This document shows positions 17,434 to 25,008 of a DNA stretch of 64,000 nt, in pieces. The stretch spans positions 62,001 to 126,000 of the forward strand of contig NZ_FNDG01000009.1 of assembly GCF_900100535.1 (NCBI RefSeq), read 5' to 3'. The number at the start of each line of letters is the position of its first letter. Positions within the stretch are counted from its first letter, which is position 1. Both the position numbers and the translations under genes were made by a program. The notes beneath the pieces are model-generated. The model made no database searches. It was not told the origin of the DNA and saw only the letters and a list, made by a program, of their open reading frames with translations. This stretch comes from Phytopseudomonas flavescens (GTDB lineage: Bacteria > Pseudomonadota > Gammaproteobacteria > Pseudomonadales > Pseudomonadaceae).

Positions 17434-17485
17434 TAGTAAAGTCATCGTTGTAGCGAACTGCGTGGCGCCATGTTCACTGCCGGAT

Positions 17486-17499
17486 TGATTGCGCAATCA
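17486..17499. promoter_or_regulatory. LacI-type operator O2 (perfect palindrome)
   Basis: A second identical TGATTGCGCAATCA. It lies about 290 bases before the gudP-like start codon, implying a long untranslated leader or a promoter between here and 17,550. Confidence 0.7.
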
Positions 17500-17552
17500 T
17501 CGATTGCCGGTCCCCGAGCCAGGTGCCGTCAGCCAATAAGGATAATAAAACC

Positions 17553-17675
17553 GTGAAAAACAGTATCCGCACGTCCTCTTCATGCCCCATCGCGGGCAGC
17601 TTCGGCATTTCCCTGTCTGCGCCCGGCTTCCCGAGACCCAGTCCAGGCATCGTGTTCGCTGCCATCACTGGCTAG
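17553..17675 (+). CDS. Possible 40-codon leader ORF upstream of the GudP-like gene
   Basis: A GTG-started frame with AAGGA about 10 bases upstream runs 40 codons to TAG at 17673-17675. It begins VKNSIRTSSSC and has no recognisable domain. It sits within the 416-bp gap between the LacI gene and the importer, downstream of both operators. It may be a leader peptide or chance; codon use is not distinctive. Nothing else is recognised in this gap besides the two operators. Confidence 0.25.
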   Translation: MKNSIRTSSSCPIAGSFGISLSAPGFPRPSPGIVFAAITG

Positions 17676-17792
17676 CGGCTGAGGCCAGCCTACAGTTCGA
17701 GCTTTTTCTGACCCCGCCCCGGGCGTCAGGCACGTGCGCGTGCCTGCGGTAACCATTTCAGCCATAAAAATAACATTCGAGGTGATCGCTCC

Positions 17793-19145
17793 ATGGGAGA
17801 CACGAAGAAAACCCACGTCCGCTACCTGATACTGCTGATGCTGTTTCTGGTAACCACGATCAACTACGCCGACCGCGCCACCATCTCCATCGCCGGCTCC
17901 AGCATGCAGAAGGATCTGGGCATCGATGCGGTGACCCTTGGCTACATCTTCTCCGCGTTCGGCTGGGCCTACGTGATCGGGCAGATTCCGGGCGGCTGGC
18001 TGCTCGACCGCTTCGGCTCGAAACGTGTATATGCCGCCGGCATCTTCATCTGGTCGTTGTTCACCCTGCTGCAGGGTTTCGTCGGCATGATGCCGGTTGC
18101 CTGGGCCGTGGTGACCCTGTTCGTGCTGCGCTTCATGGTCGGTTTCGCCGAAGCGCCTTCGTTCCCGGGCAACGCGCGCATCGTCGCCGCCTGGTTCCCC
18201 ACGGCGGAGCGCGGTACGGCGTCGGCGATCTTCAACTCGGCGCAGTATTTCGCCACCGCGCTGTTCGCGCCGCTGATGGGCTGGATCGTCTACACCTACG
18301 GCTGGGAGCACGTGTTCGTGGTCATGGGCGTGCTGGGTATCCTCTTCGCCGGGCTGTGGATGAAAACCATCTACAACCCCAAGGAGCACCCGCGAGCCAG
18401 TGCCGCCGAGGTCGAGCACATCGCCGGCAACGGTGGCCTGGTCGATATGGATCAGGCGAAAAGCGGCGGCGGGCCGAAGTGGAATTACATCGCCCAGTTG
18501 CTCACCAACCGCATGATGATCGGCGTCTACCTGGGCCAGTATTGCATCAACGCCATCACCTACTTCTTCCTCACCTGGTTCCCGGTGTACCTGGTGCAGG
18601 AGCGCGGCATGACCATCCTCAAGGCCGGTTTCATCGCCTCCCTGCCGGCGATCATGGGCTTCATCGGTGGTGTGCTGGGCGGGGTGATTTCCGACTGGCT
18701 GCTGCGTCGTGGCCACAGCCTGACCCTGGCGCGCAAGCTGCCCATCGTCTGCGGCCTGATGCTGTCGACCAGCATGGTGTTGTGCAATTACGTGTCGGCC
18801 GAGTGGATGGTCGTCGGCTTCATGACCCTGGCCTTCTTCGGCAAAGGCCTTGGCGCCCTCGGCTGGGCCGTGGTCTCGGATACCTCGCCGAAGCAGATCG
18901 CCGGCCTGTCCGGTGGCCTGTTCAACACCTTCGGCAACATCGCGTCGATCACCACTCCGATCGTCATCGGCTACATCATCAGCGCCACCGGGTCGTTCAA
19001 GTGGGCGCTGGTGTATGTCGGTGCCAACGCCCTGGTCGCGGTGTTCAGTTACCTGTTCATCGTCGGTCGCATCCAGCGCGTGGTGCTCAAGGATGAACAC
19101 GGCCAGGCGATCAACGACCAGGCTTCGCCTGCTCCGGCGGCCTGA
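17793..19145 (+). CDS. gudP: MFS transporter, GudP-like glucarate/galactarate importer
   Basis: A 450-residue major facilitator with 12 predicted helices, anion:cation symporter (ACS) family. Family landmarks are NYADRATISIAGSSMQKDLG in TM1, WAYVIGQIPGGWLLDRFGSKR covering the TM2-3 loop, and RFMVGFAEAPSFPGNARIVAAWFP in TM4-5. This pattern is typical of GudP/GarP hexarate:H+ symporters. GAGGTG precedes the ATG. It is followed by garD, so uptake and dehydration of galactarate are coupled in one operon. The substrate is inferred from family and context. Confidence 0.92.
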   Translation: MGDTKKTHVRYLILLMLFLVTTINYADRATISIAGSSMQKDLGIDAVTLGYIFSAFGWAYVIGQIPGGWLLDRFGSKRVYAAGIFIWSLFTLLQGFVGMMPVAWAVVTLFVLRFMVGFAEAPSFPGNARIVAAWFPTAERGTASAIFNSAQYFATALFAPLMGWIVYTYGWEHVFVVMGVLGILFAGLWMKTIYNPKEHPRASAAEVEHIAGNGGLVDMDQAKSGGGPKWNYIAQLLTNRMMIGVYLGQYCINAITYFFLTWFPVYLVQERGMTILKAGFIASLPAIMGFIGGVLGGVISDWLLRRGHSLTLARKLPIVCGLMLSTSMVLCNYVSAEWMVVGFMTLAFFGKGLGALGWAVVSDTSPKQIAGLSGGLFNTFGNIASITTPIVIGYIISATGSFKWALVYVGANALVAVFSYLFIVGRIQRVVLKDEHGQAINDQASPAPAA

Positions 19146-19152
19146 GTCGCTG

Positions 19153-19187
19153 CATGGCTTCGCCTCGCGCCGGCAGGCGAAGCCATG
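19153..19187 (+). promoter_or_regulatory. Intercistronic 13-bp perfect hairpin between gudP and garD
   Basis: CATGGCTTCGCCT (19153-19165) pairs exactly with AGGCGAAGCCATG (19175-19187) around a 9-base loop. It has no T run, so it more likely stabilises the 3' end of the gudP message or tunes garD expression than terminates fully. Confidence 0.6.
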
Positions 19188-19221
19188 AACGTGTCTCTAC
19201 AACAAGAAAAGGAATAGCCCG

Positions 19222-20778
19222 ATGGATCTCATTCAACATCAGGACTCCCCGCGATATATCCGCCTGCACCCCGACGACAACGTCGGCGTCGTGGTCAATG
19301 AACAGGGGGTGGCGGCCGGTGGCCGTTTCGCCGATGGCCTGGAGGCCCTGGAGGGCATACCGCAGAGCCACAAGGTGTCGCTGCTGGCGATTCCCGAAGG
19401 TGGCGACGTGGTGCGTTACGGTGAAGTGATCGGCTATGCCCTGCAGCCCATCGCGGCCGGCAGCTGGGTCACCGAGGCGGTGCTGCGCATGCCCGATCCG
19501 CCAGCGCTGGACAACCTGCCCGGGGCTACCATCAAGGCCCCCGTGCCAGCGCCGCTGGACGGCTATACGTTCGAGGGCTTCCGCAACCCGGACGGCACCG
19601 TCGGCACGCGCAACATCCTCGGCGTGACCACCACCGTGCAGTGCGTGGTGGGCGTGCTCGACCACTGCGTCGACCGCGTGCGCAAGGAGATCCTGCCCCA
19701 CTACCCCAACGTCGACGACGTGGTGGCGCTGTCGCACAGCTATGGCTGTGGTGTGGCGATCAACGCGCCGGACGCCGTGGTGCCCATCCGCACCCTCTAC
19801 AACATCAGCCGCAATCCCAACCTCGGTGGCCAGGCACTGGTGATCAGCCTGGGTTGCGAGAAGCTGCAGGCCAACCAGTTGATGGATGGCGACCCATTGA
19901 CCAACGGCATGGAAGAGGAGGAGTGGCTGTTCCGTCTGCAGGACTCCAGCACCGGCTTCGTCGGCATGGTCGAAGAAATCATGGCGATGATCGAGACGCG
20001 CCTGAAGGTGCTCGATCAGCGCCGCCGGCAGACCGTACCGGCCTCCGAGCTGGTGGTGGGCATGCAGTGTGGCGGTAGCGATGCCTTCTCCGGCATCACC
20101 GCCAACCCGGCCCTTGGCGTGGCCTCGGATCTGCTGGTACGCGCTGGCGCCACCGTGATGTTCTCGGAAAATACCGAAGTGCGTGACGGCATCCACCTGC
20201 TCACCCCGCGGGCAGCGACCCCGGAAATCGCCGATGCGTTGATCCATGAGATGGACTGGTACGACCGTTACCTGGAACGCGGCATGGCCGACCGCAGCGC
20301 CAACACCACGCCAGGCAACAAGAAGGGCGGCCTCAACAACATCGTCGAGAAGGCCATGGGCTCCATCGCCAAGTCCGGCACCAGCCCGATTGCCGGGGTC
20401 GTCTCCCCGGGCGAGCGGATTCGCGGCAAGGGCCTGTGGTTCTGCGCCACCCCGGCCAGCGACTTCATCTGCGGCACGCTGCAACTGGCGGCCGGCATGA
20501 ACCTGCATATCTTCACCACCGGTCGCGGCACGCCCTACGGCCTGTCCATGGTGCCGGTGATCAAGGTGGCCACCCGTACGCAACTGGCGGAGCGCTGGCC
20601 GGATCTGATCGATGTCGATGCCGGGCAGATCACCTCGGGGCGCATGACCCTCGATGAGATGGGCTGGCACATTTTCCAGCTCTATCTGGATGTCGCCAGT
20701 GGCAGGAAGCAGACCTGGGCGGAAAAGCATCGCCTGCACAACGACCTCGTTCTCTTCAACCCCGCTCCAGTGACCTGA
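19222..20778 (+). CDS. garD: Galactarate dehydratase
   Basis: A 518-residue iron-dependent dehydratase of the UxaA/GarD family making 5-keto-4-deoxyglucarate from galactarate, the substrate of KdgD. The N-terminal SAF-like lobe (about 15-95) is followed by the catalytic domain with [57 protein letters not shown] and [14 protein letters not shown]. The Cys and His residues in these motifs are candidate metal ligands. AAAAGGA precedes the ATG at 19222. Full length relative to E. coli GarD (523 aa). Confidence 0.95.
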   Translation: MDLIQHQDSPRYIRLHPDDNVGVVVNEQGVAAGGRFADGLEALEGIPQSHKVSLLAIPEGGDVVRYGEVIGYALQPIAAGSWVTEAVLRMPDPPALDNLPGATIKAPVPAPLDGYTFEGFRNPDGTVGTRNILGVTTTVQCVVGVLDHCVDRVRKEILPHYPNVDDVVALSHSYGCGVAINAPDAVVPIRTLYNISRNPNLGGQALVISLGCEKLQANQLMDGDPLTNGMEEEEWLFRLQDSSTGFVGMVEEIMAMIETRLKVLDQRRRQTVPASELVVGMQCGGSDAFSGITANPALGVASDLLVRAGATVMFSENTEVRDGIHLLTPRAATPEIADALIHEMDWYDRYLERGMADRSANTTPGNKKGGLNNIVEKAMGSIAKSGTSPIAGVVSPGERIRGKGLWFCATPASDFICGTLQLAAGMNLHIFTTGRGTPYGLSMVPVIKVATRTQLAERWPDLIDVDAGQITSGRMTLDEMGWHIFQLYLDVASGRKQTWAEKHRLHNDLVLFNPAPVT

Positions 20779-20870
20779 TCGATTACCGGACAGAGATGCC
20801 TGCCTCGGTGCTTCCCTGAGCGTCGTGGCAGGTATCATCGGTTCTTTGATCGCCATTACAGGAGAGCTGC

Positions 20871-21803
20871 ATGAGTCGCCCCAACGTGCTTCAGGTCGGT
20901 CGCTTCCCGAATCGTTTCAACGAGCGCCTGCAGCGCGACTACCCGCTGACCCGCCTCTGGGAACAGCCCAAGGATTATCTCGCCGAGCACGGTGCCGATA
21001 TCGACATCGTGGTCACCTCGGCCCGTTACGGTTGCTCGGCCGAGCAACTGGCACAGATGCCCAACCTGCGGGCCATCTGCAGTTTCGGCGTCGGGTACGA
21101 TTCGATCGCCGTCGATGAGGCGAAAGCGCGGGGCATTCCGATCAGCACCACGCCGGATGTGCTCAACGAATGCGTCGCCGACACCGCCATCGGCCTGCTC
21201 ATCGACACCGCCCGGCAGTTCTGCGCTTCCGATCAGCATGTGCGTCAGGGCAAATGGCTCAAGGGCCAGTACCCGCTGACCCGCAAGGTCAGTGGCAAGA
21301 AGCTGGGCATCGTCGGCTTCGGGCGGATCGGCAAGGACATCGCCAAGCGCGCTGCCGGTTTCGACATGAAGATCCGCTACCACAATCGTCGTCCCGATCC
21401 GACCACTGACTATGGCTACGAGGCCGATCTCAAAGCGCTGGCAGCTTGGGCGGATTTTCTGGTGCTGGCCTGTCCGGGGGGCGCGTCGACCCACCACCTG
21501 ATCGATGCCGCGGTGCTCGAAGCGCTTGGGCCTCAAGGTATCGTCGTGAATATCGCCCGCGGCAGCGTGATCGATGAGCAGGCGCTGGTCGCTGCACTGC
21601 AGGCAGGGACCTTGGGCGGTGCAGGATTGGACGTGTTCGAGGATGAGCCGCGGGTGCCCGAAGCCTTGTTCGGGATGCCCAACGTGGTGCTGTTACCCCA
21701 CGTCGGCAGTGCCACCGAGGAAACCCGGCTGGCCATGGAGAACCTGGTGTTCGATAATCTCGATGCCTTTATCGAGCGCGGTGAGCTGATCACTGCGCTC
21801 TGA
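20871..21803 (+). CDS. NAD(P)-dependent D-2-hydroxyacid dehydrogenase
   Basis: A 310-residue D-isomer-specific 2-hydroxyacid dehydrogenase. The dinucleotide motif GFGRIG lies at 149-154 and the catalytic triad is Arg230 (NIARGSVID), Glu259 (FEDEP) and His277 (LLPHVGSAT). This is the glyoxylate/hydroxypyruvate/2-ketogluconate reductase family. It begins 92 bases after garD with CAGGAGAG before the ATG, so it is probably in the same operon, but no step of the oxidative uronate pathway needs it. A role on tartronate semialdehyde, hydroxypyruvate or a side product is possible. The substrate is not assignable. Confidence 0.9.
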   Translation: MSRPNVLQVGRFPNRFNERLQRDYPLTRLWEQPKDYLAEHGADIDIVVTSARYGCSAEQLAQMPNLRAICSFGVGYDSIAVDEAKARGIPISTTPDVLNECVADTAIGLLIDTARQFCASDQHVRQGKWLKGQYPLTRKVSGKKLGIVGFGRIGKDIAKRAAGFDMKIRYHNRRPDPTTDYGYEADLKALAAWADFLVLACPGGASTHHLIDAAVLEALGPQGIVVNIARGSVIDEQALVAALQAGTLGGAGLDVFEDEPRVPEALFGMPNVVLLPHVGSATEETRLAMENLVFDNLDAFIERGELITAL

Positions 21804-21885
21804 CCGAATAGGCGGGTCGCCTCGGCGGCCTCGCTTATACGCGCCGGGCCACAAGCCTGACCGCGGTTCTAACCCTGAGCGTCAC

Positions 21886-21908
21886 CCGGTGCGCCACAAG
21901 TGCACCGG
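21886..21908. terminator. Hairpin between convergent dehydrogenase and GntR genes
   Basis: CCGGTGC (21886-21892) pairs with GCACCGG (21902-21908), followed on the plus strand by a short TTTT. It is a modest terminator candidate for the garD operon. Confidence 0.5.
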
Positions 21909-21911
21909 TTT

Positions 21912-22589
21912 TCAGATCACCGTGGTCTCGCGCTGGGCAATGAACTCCATCATCTTCTGATTGCCATCGAGAATATCGGTGCAGATCGCCTGACGCGCCG
22001 CCGCTCCGTCGCCTTTTTGCAATGCACGCAGCACTTCCCAATGATGCTCGATGGCCATGCGCTCGTTGAAGTCGCCGTAGGCCAGGGCAATCAGTGGACC
22101 GGTACGCATCCACAGGCTATCGAGCACATCGCGCAGCAGCGGCATGCCGGCAATATCGGCCAAGGCAAAATGAAAAGCCTGATTGAGCTTCAGCGCGGCG
22201 ACCCGTTCGCCGCTGTGCACGGCTTGCAGGTTATCGCGAATGTTGTCTTCCAGCATCTGCAACTGCTCGGCCGTCACCTTGCCAGCTGCGGTTTCCGCTG
22301 CCAGGCCTTCCAGCGCCAGACGGATACTGCGGATCTCGGCGTACTGTTCCTGGCTCAGTACCGGCACGCGGATATCTCGCGGCGTTCTGAGAACCAGGGC
22401 CTTTTCCTTGGCCAGTTGCAGAATGGCGTCGCGCACCGGGGTAACGCTGGTCCCCAGCTGTTCGGCCAGATCGCGTATGCGCAGCCGGTCGTCCGGCTGG
22501 AAGCGGCCGGTGATCAGTGCCTCGCGCAGCAGTGCATAAACGCCACTGCCGAGGTAGGCGTGGCTGAGGCCTTCGATGGGGTACTTCAT
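21912..22589 (-). CDS. GntR-family regulator with FCD domain
   Basis: A 225-residue FadR-subfamily regulator with winged helix-turn-helix (about 14-75, RLRIRDLAEQLGTSVTPVRDAI) and helical FCD ligand domain (about 85-215) whose LNQAFHFALADIAGM segment carries the usual metal/ligand His. It ends before, and probably is co-transcribed with, the upstream SDR gene (48-bp gap). The 22-bp palindrome in front of that SDR is its likely operator. The effector is unknown. Confidence 0.88.
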   Translation of the reverse strand: MKYPIEGLSHAYLGSGVYALLREALITGRFQPDDRLRIRDLAEQLGTSVTPVRDAILQLAKEKALVLRTPRDIRVPVLSQEQYAEIRSIRLALEGLAAETAAGKVTAEQLQMLEDNIRDNLQAVHSGERVAALKLNQAFHFALADIAGMPLLRDVLDSLWMRTGPLIALAYGDFNERMAIEHHWEVLRALQKGDGAAARQAICTDILDGNQKMMEFIAQRETTVI

Positions 22590-22637
22590 GGGTTTCTCGT
22601 GTGCAGCGGGTCGCAGGCGGATTCTACTCCGGCCGCC

Positions 22638-23372
22638 TCACACGTGCTGCCCGCCATTGACGTGAATCTCCGCACCGTTGACGTAGCCCGCCCCCGAGGT
22701 ACACAGAAAATATACCAGCGACGCCACTTCTTCGGGTTTGCCCAGGCGGTGCATGGGAATGTCGCGTTCGACGATCAGCTCGGTGCCCGAGGACAGGATC
22801 GAGGTATCGATCTCACCGGGCGCGATGGCATTGACCCGCACGCCATGGGAGCCGAACTCATGGGCCATCTCGCGAGTCAGGGCGGCAAGGGCGGCCTTGG
22901 ATGCCGCGTAGGCCGAGCCCGCGAAAGGGTGCACCCGTGAACCGGCGATGGAGGTGACGTTGATGATGCTGCCCTTGGCTGCCTTCAGCTCTTCGAACAG
23001 GCCGCGGGCGAGCAGGGCGGTGGAGAACAGGTTGACGTTGAACACCTGGATCCAGGTCGCGTAGTCGCTGGTCAGCACGCCGAGGCGCTGGCCTTCGTCG
23101 CCCTTGGGCGATACGCCGGCATTGTTGACCAGCGCATCCAGGCGCCCGCCAAGCTTTTCGCGGATCAGCGGCAGGCTCTCTTCCAGGTGCTCGATGTCTT
23201 CCAGATCCAGATGGATATGGTTGAGCTTGCCTTCCGCCCACGGGCATTCAGCCACCCAGTCATGCCGCGAGGCGGTGAACACCCGCCAACCGGCCGCGTT
23301 GAAATGCTTCACCGTGGCATGACCGATGCCGCGGCTGGCGCCGGTCAGCAGCAGCGTTTTCTGATCGCTCAT
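22638..23372 (-). CDS. Short-chain dehydrogenase/reductase
   Basis: A 244-residue classical SDR: nucleotide motif TGASRGIG (10-17), NNAG motif in ALVNNAGVSPKG, catalytic Ser in INVTSIAGS and Tyr-x3-Lys in AYAASKAAL, and the C-terminal signature GAGYVNGAEIHVNGGQHV. Such enzymes reduce or oxidise a sugar acid, alcohol or 3-oxoacyl substrate; which one cannot be told. The ATG at 23372 begins MSDQKTLLLTGAS; the 12 extra in-frame codons upstream are not conserved-looking. Forms a unit with the GntR gene downstream and a palindromic operator upstream. Confidence 0.88.
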   Translation of the reverse strand: MSDQKTLLLTGASRGIGHATVKHFNAAGWRVFTASRHDWVAECPWAEGKLNHIHLDLEDIEHLEESLPLIREKLGGRLDALVNNAGVSPKGDEGQRLGVLTSDYATWIQVFNVNLFSTALLARGLFEELKAAKGSIINVTSIAGSRVHPFAGSAYAASKAALAALTREMAHEFGSHGVRVNAIAPGEIDTSILSSGTELIVERDIPMHRLGKPEEVASLVYFLCTSGAGYVNGAEIHVNGGQHV

Positions 23373-23436
23373 TGCGTATCTCCCGGAATAGAAAGCGTGC
23401 TCAGGCACAACTGCCTGGATGGATCATGGCTCAATT

Positions 23437-23458
23437 AAAATATGATGCATCATATTTT
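23437..23458. promoter_or_regulatory. 22-bp perfect palindrome upstream of the SDR gene
   Basis: The left arm AAAATATGATG is mirrored exactly in the next 11 bases. The core ATGATGCATCAT resembles FadR/VanR-type GntR operators. It lies 65-86 bases upstream of the SDR start, overlapping or close to the promoter, and is the likely site for the GntR regulator encoded behind the SDR. Confidence 0.65.
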
Positions 23459-23552
23459 TTGTAATGCTTTAATGACTTTGCCGTGTAAGCCAATAACGAT
23501 AACCAGATGGCCTGATTAACCCTGTCAGCCCTACAGCGACAGGCTCTCGCTT

Positions 23553-23819
23553 TAGGGTCTGTTGTCATTTCAGCACTGCCGCGCCGGAGCCCGTTTTGCC
23601 GCGAGGCAAGGCACGAGCCGCGAAGTTTGGCTGGCCAAATGAGCCGGCGAGAAACGCAGTATCGCGGCAAAACGGGCCCGGCCCTTTGGGTTGCGCGGGA
23701 AATCTCGCCATGCGTCGTTGGAGGACTTGAAAAGGGAATGCCATTCCCTGCGTCCTCCGCCTCGCCCGGCGAGATTTCTCGCGGCAACGCGGCTTGTGCT
23801 GAAACGGCAACAGACCCTA
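23553..23819. mobile_element. 267-bp MITE-like element with 24-bp terminal inverted repeats
   Basis: The ends TAGGGTCTGTTGTCATTTCA.. (23553-23576) and its complement (23796-23819) match at 22 of 24 bases. Inside are further nested inverted repeats: GCCCGTTTTGCCGCGA with TCGCGGCAAAACGGGC, GGCGAGATTTCTCGC with its mirror, and a short GGGAATGCCATTCCC hairpin. It has no coding capacity and no transposase. Related ends or internal segments occur at 5,185, 15,073, 55,187 and 60,654. Likely a non-autonomous element or an expanded hairpin repeat. Confidence 0.65.
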
Positions 23820-23911
23820 GTGGTTCTTGTAGGTAAAGCATCGGTGTTTCTTCCTTGAAGCTGCCCTTACCCATCCAGAGCCTGAAGAGGCCCTGCCAGG
23901 AGCACCCCTCA

Positions 23912-24943
23912 ATGTTCAAGAAAACCGCATTACTGATCGCCATCACCTGCAGCGCCGCGACCGTGCAAGCGGCCGAAAAGCTTGCCGTGGTCTCCTTCGG
24001 CGGTGACAACAAGGTGGTACAGGAAAAAGCCTTCTACAAACCTTTCGAAGCGCGCGAGAACGTGCGCATCGAGGCGTCCGAGTACAACGGTGAGATGGCC
24101 AAGATCAAGGTCATGGCCGATACCGGTCAGGTCACCTGGGATGTCGTAGAAGTGGAGACCCCGGAATTGATCCGTGGTTGCAGTGAAGGGCTGTTCGAGC
24201 CGCTGGACTGGGCGAGCATCGGCAAGCGTGAAGACTTCATCCCGGAGGCGATAAGCGAATGTGGCGCCGGTATCTTCATCTGGTCGACGGTGCTGACCTA
24301 CGACAGCAGCAAGCTCAAGGGCACGCCGGCCGGCTGGGCGGATTTCTGGGACGTGAAGACATTCCCCGGCAAGCGTGGCCTGCGCCGTGGCGCCAAGTTC
24401 ACCCTTGAATTCGCCTTGCTCGCCGACGGCGTGGCGCAGGCGGATCTCTACAAGGTGCTGGGGACCGACGAAGGCGTCGAGCGGGCGTTCCGCAAGCTCG
24501 ATCAGATCAAGTCGAACATCCAGTGGTGGGAAGCCGGTGCACAGCCGCTGCAATGGCTGGCTGCGGGGGACGTGGTGATGACCTCGGCCTACAACGGTCG
24601 GGTTACCACAGCGCAGAAGGAAGGCCGTGATTTCGTCATGCAATGGAACGGCAGCCTCTATGATCTGGACCACTGGGCGATCGTCAAAGGCAGCAAGAAC
24701 AAGGCGCTGGCCGAGACATTCATCGCCATGGCCAGCACCCCGGAACTGCAGAAGGTCTACGCCGAGGGGATTCCCTACGGCCCGACCAATACCCATACCA
24801 TCGAGCTGATCGATCCGGCGATCCAGGGCAGCCTGCCGACGGCACCGCAGAACCTGAAGAATGCACGGGCCATGGATATCGAGTTCTGGATCGACCATGG
24901 CGAGGATCTGGAGCAGCGCTTCAACGCCTGGGCCAGCAAGTAA
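23912..24943 (+). CDS. ABC transporter periplasmic binding protein, polyamine/PotD-like
   Basis: A 343-residue extracellular solute-binding protein with a 20-residue Sec signal peptide ending VQA. It has the SBP family pattern VVSFGGDNKVVQEKAF, the lobe-crossing DVVEVETPELIRGC, and DVKTFPGKRGLRRG. The aromatic/acidic NIQWWEAGAQPLQWLAAGDVV stretch is like that of spermidine/putrescine binders. The usual ABC permease and ATPase genes are absent; instead a kinase and a phospholyase-like aminotransferase follow. It may share a transporter encoded elsewhere. The ATG at 23912 has AGGAG upstream. The ligand is inferred to be an amine or amino-alcohol. Confidence 0.87.
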   Translation: MFKKTALLIAITCSAATVQAAEKLAVVSFGGDNKVVQEKAFYKPFEARENVRIEASEYNGEMAKIKVMADTGQVTWDVVEVETPELIRGCSEGLFEPLDWASIGKREDFIPEAISECGAGIFIWSTVLTYDSSKLKGTPAGWADFWDVKTFPGKRGLRRGAKFTLEFALLADGVAQADLYKVLGTDEGVERAFRKLDQIKSNIQWWEAGAQPLQWLAAGDVVMTSAYNGRVTTAQKEGRDFVMQWNGSLYDLDHWAIVKGSKNKALAETFIAMASTPELQKVYAEGIPYGPTNTHTIELIDPAIQGSLPTAPQNLKNARAMDIEFWIDHGEDLEQRFNAWASK

Positions 24944-24947
24944 ACGC

Positions 24948-24983
24948 GCGCTGCCCGGCCGCCTTCATGCCGCCGGGCAGCGC
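24948..24983 (+). promoter_or_regulatory. 12-bp perfect hairpin after the binding-protein gene
   Basis: GCGCTGCCCGGC (24948-24959) pairs exactly with GCCGGGCAGCGC (24972-24983) around 12 bases, starting 5 bases past the stop. It has no T run. This is typical of hairpins that keep binding-protein mRNA abundant relative to downstream genes. Confidence 0.6.
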
Positions 24984-25008
24984 CACTAACCAGTCAATTG
25001 CGGAGTGT

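Noticed and set aside
17436..17455. Sixth hexuronate operator near GTTGTAGCGAAC
   Set aside because: The spacing between GTTGT and AAC is four rather than five bases, so it does not fit GTTGTNNKAYRAC.
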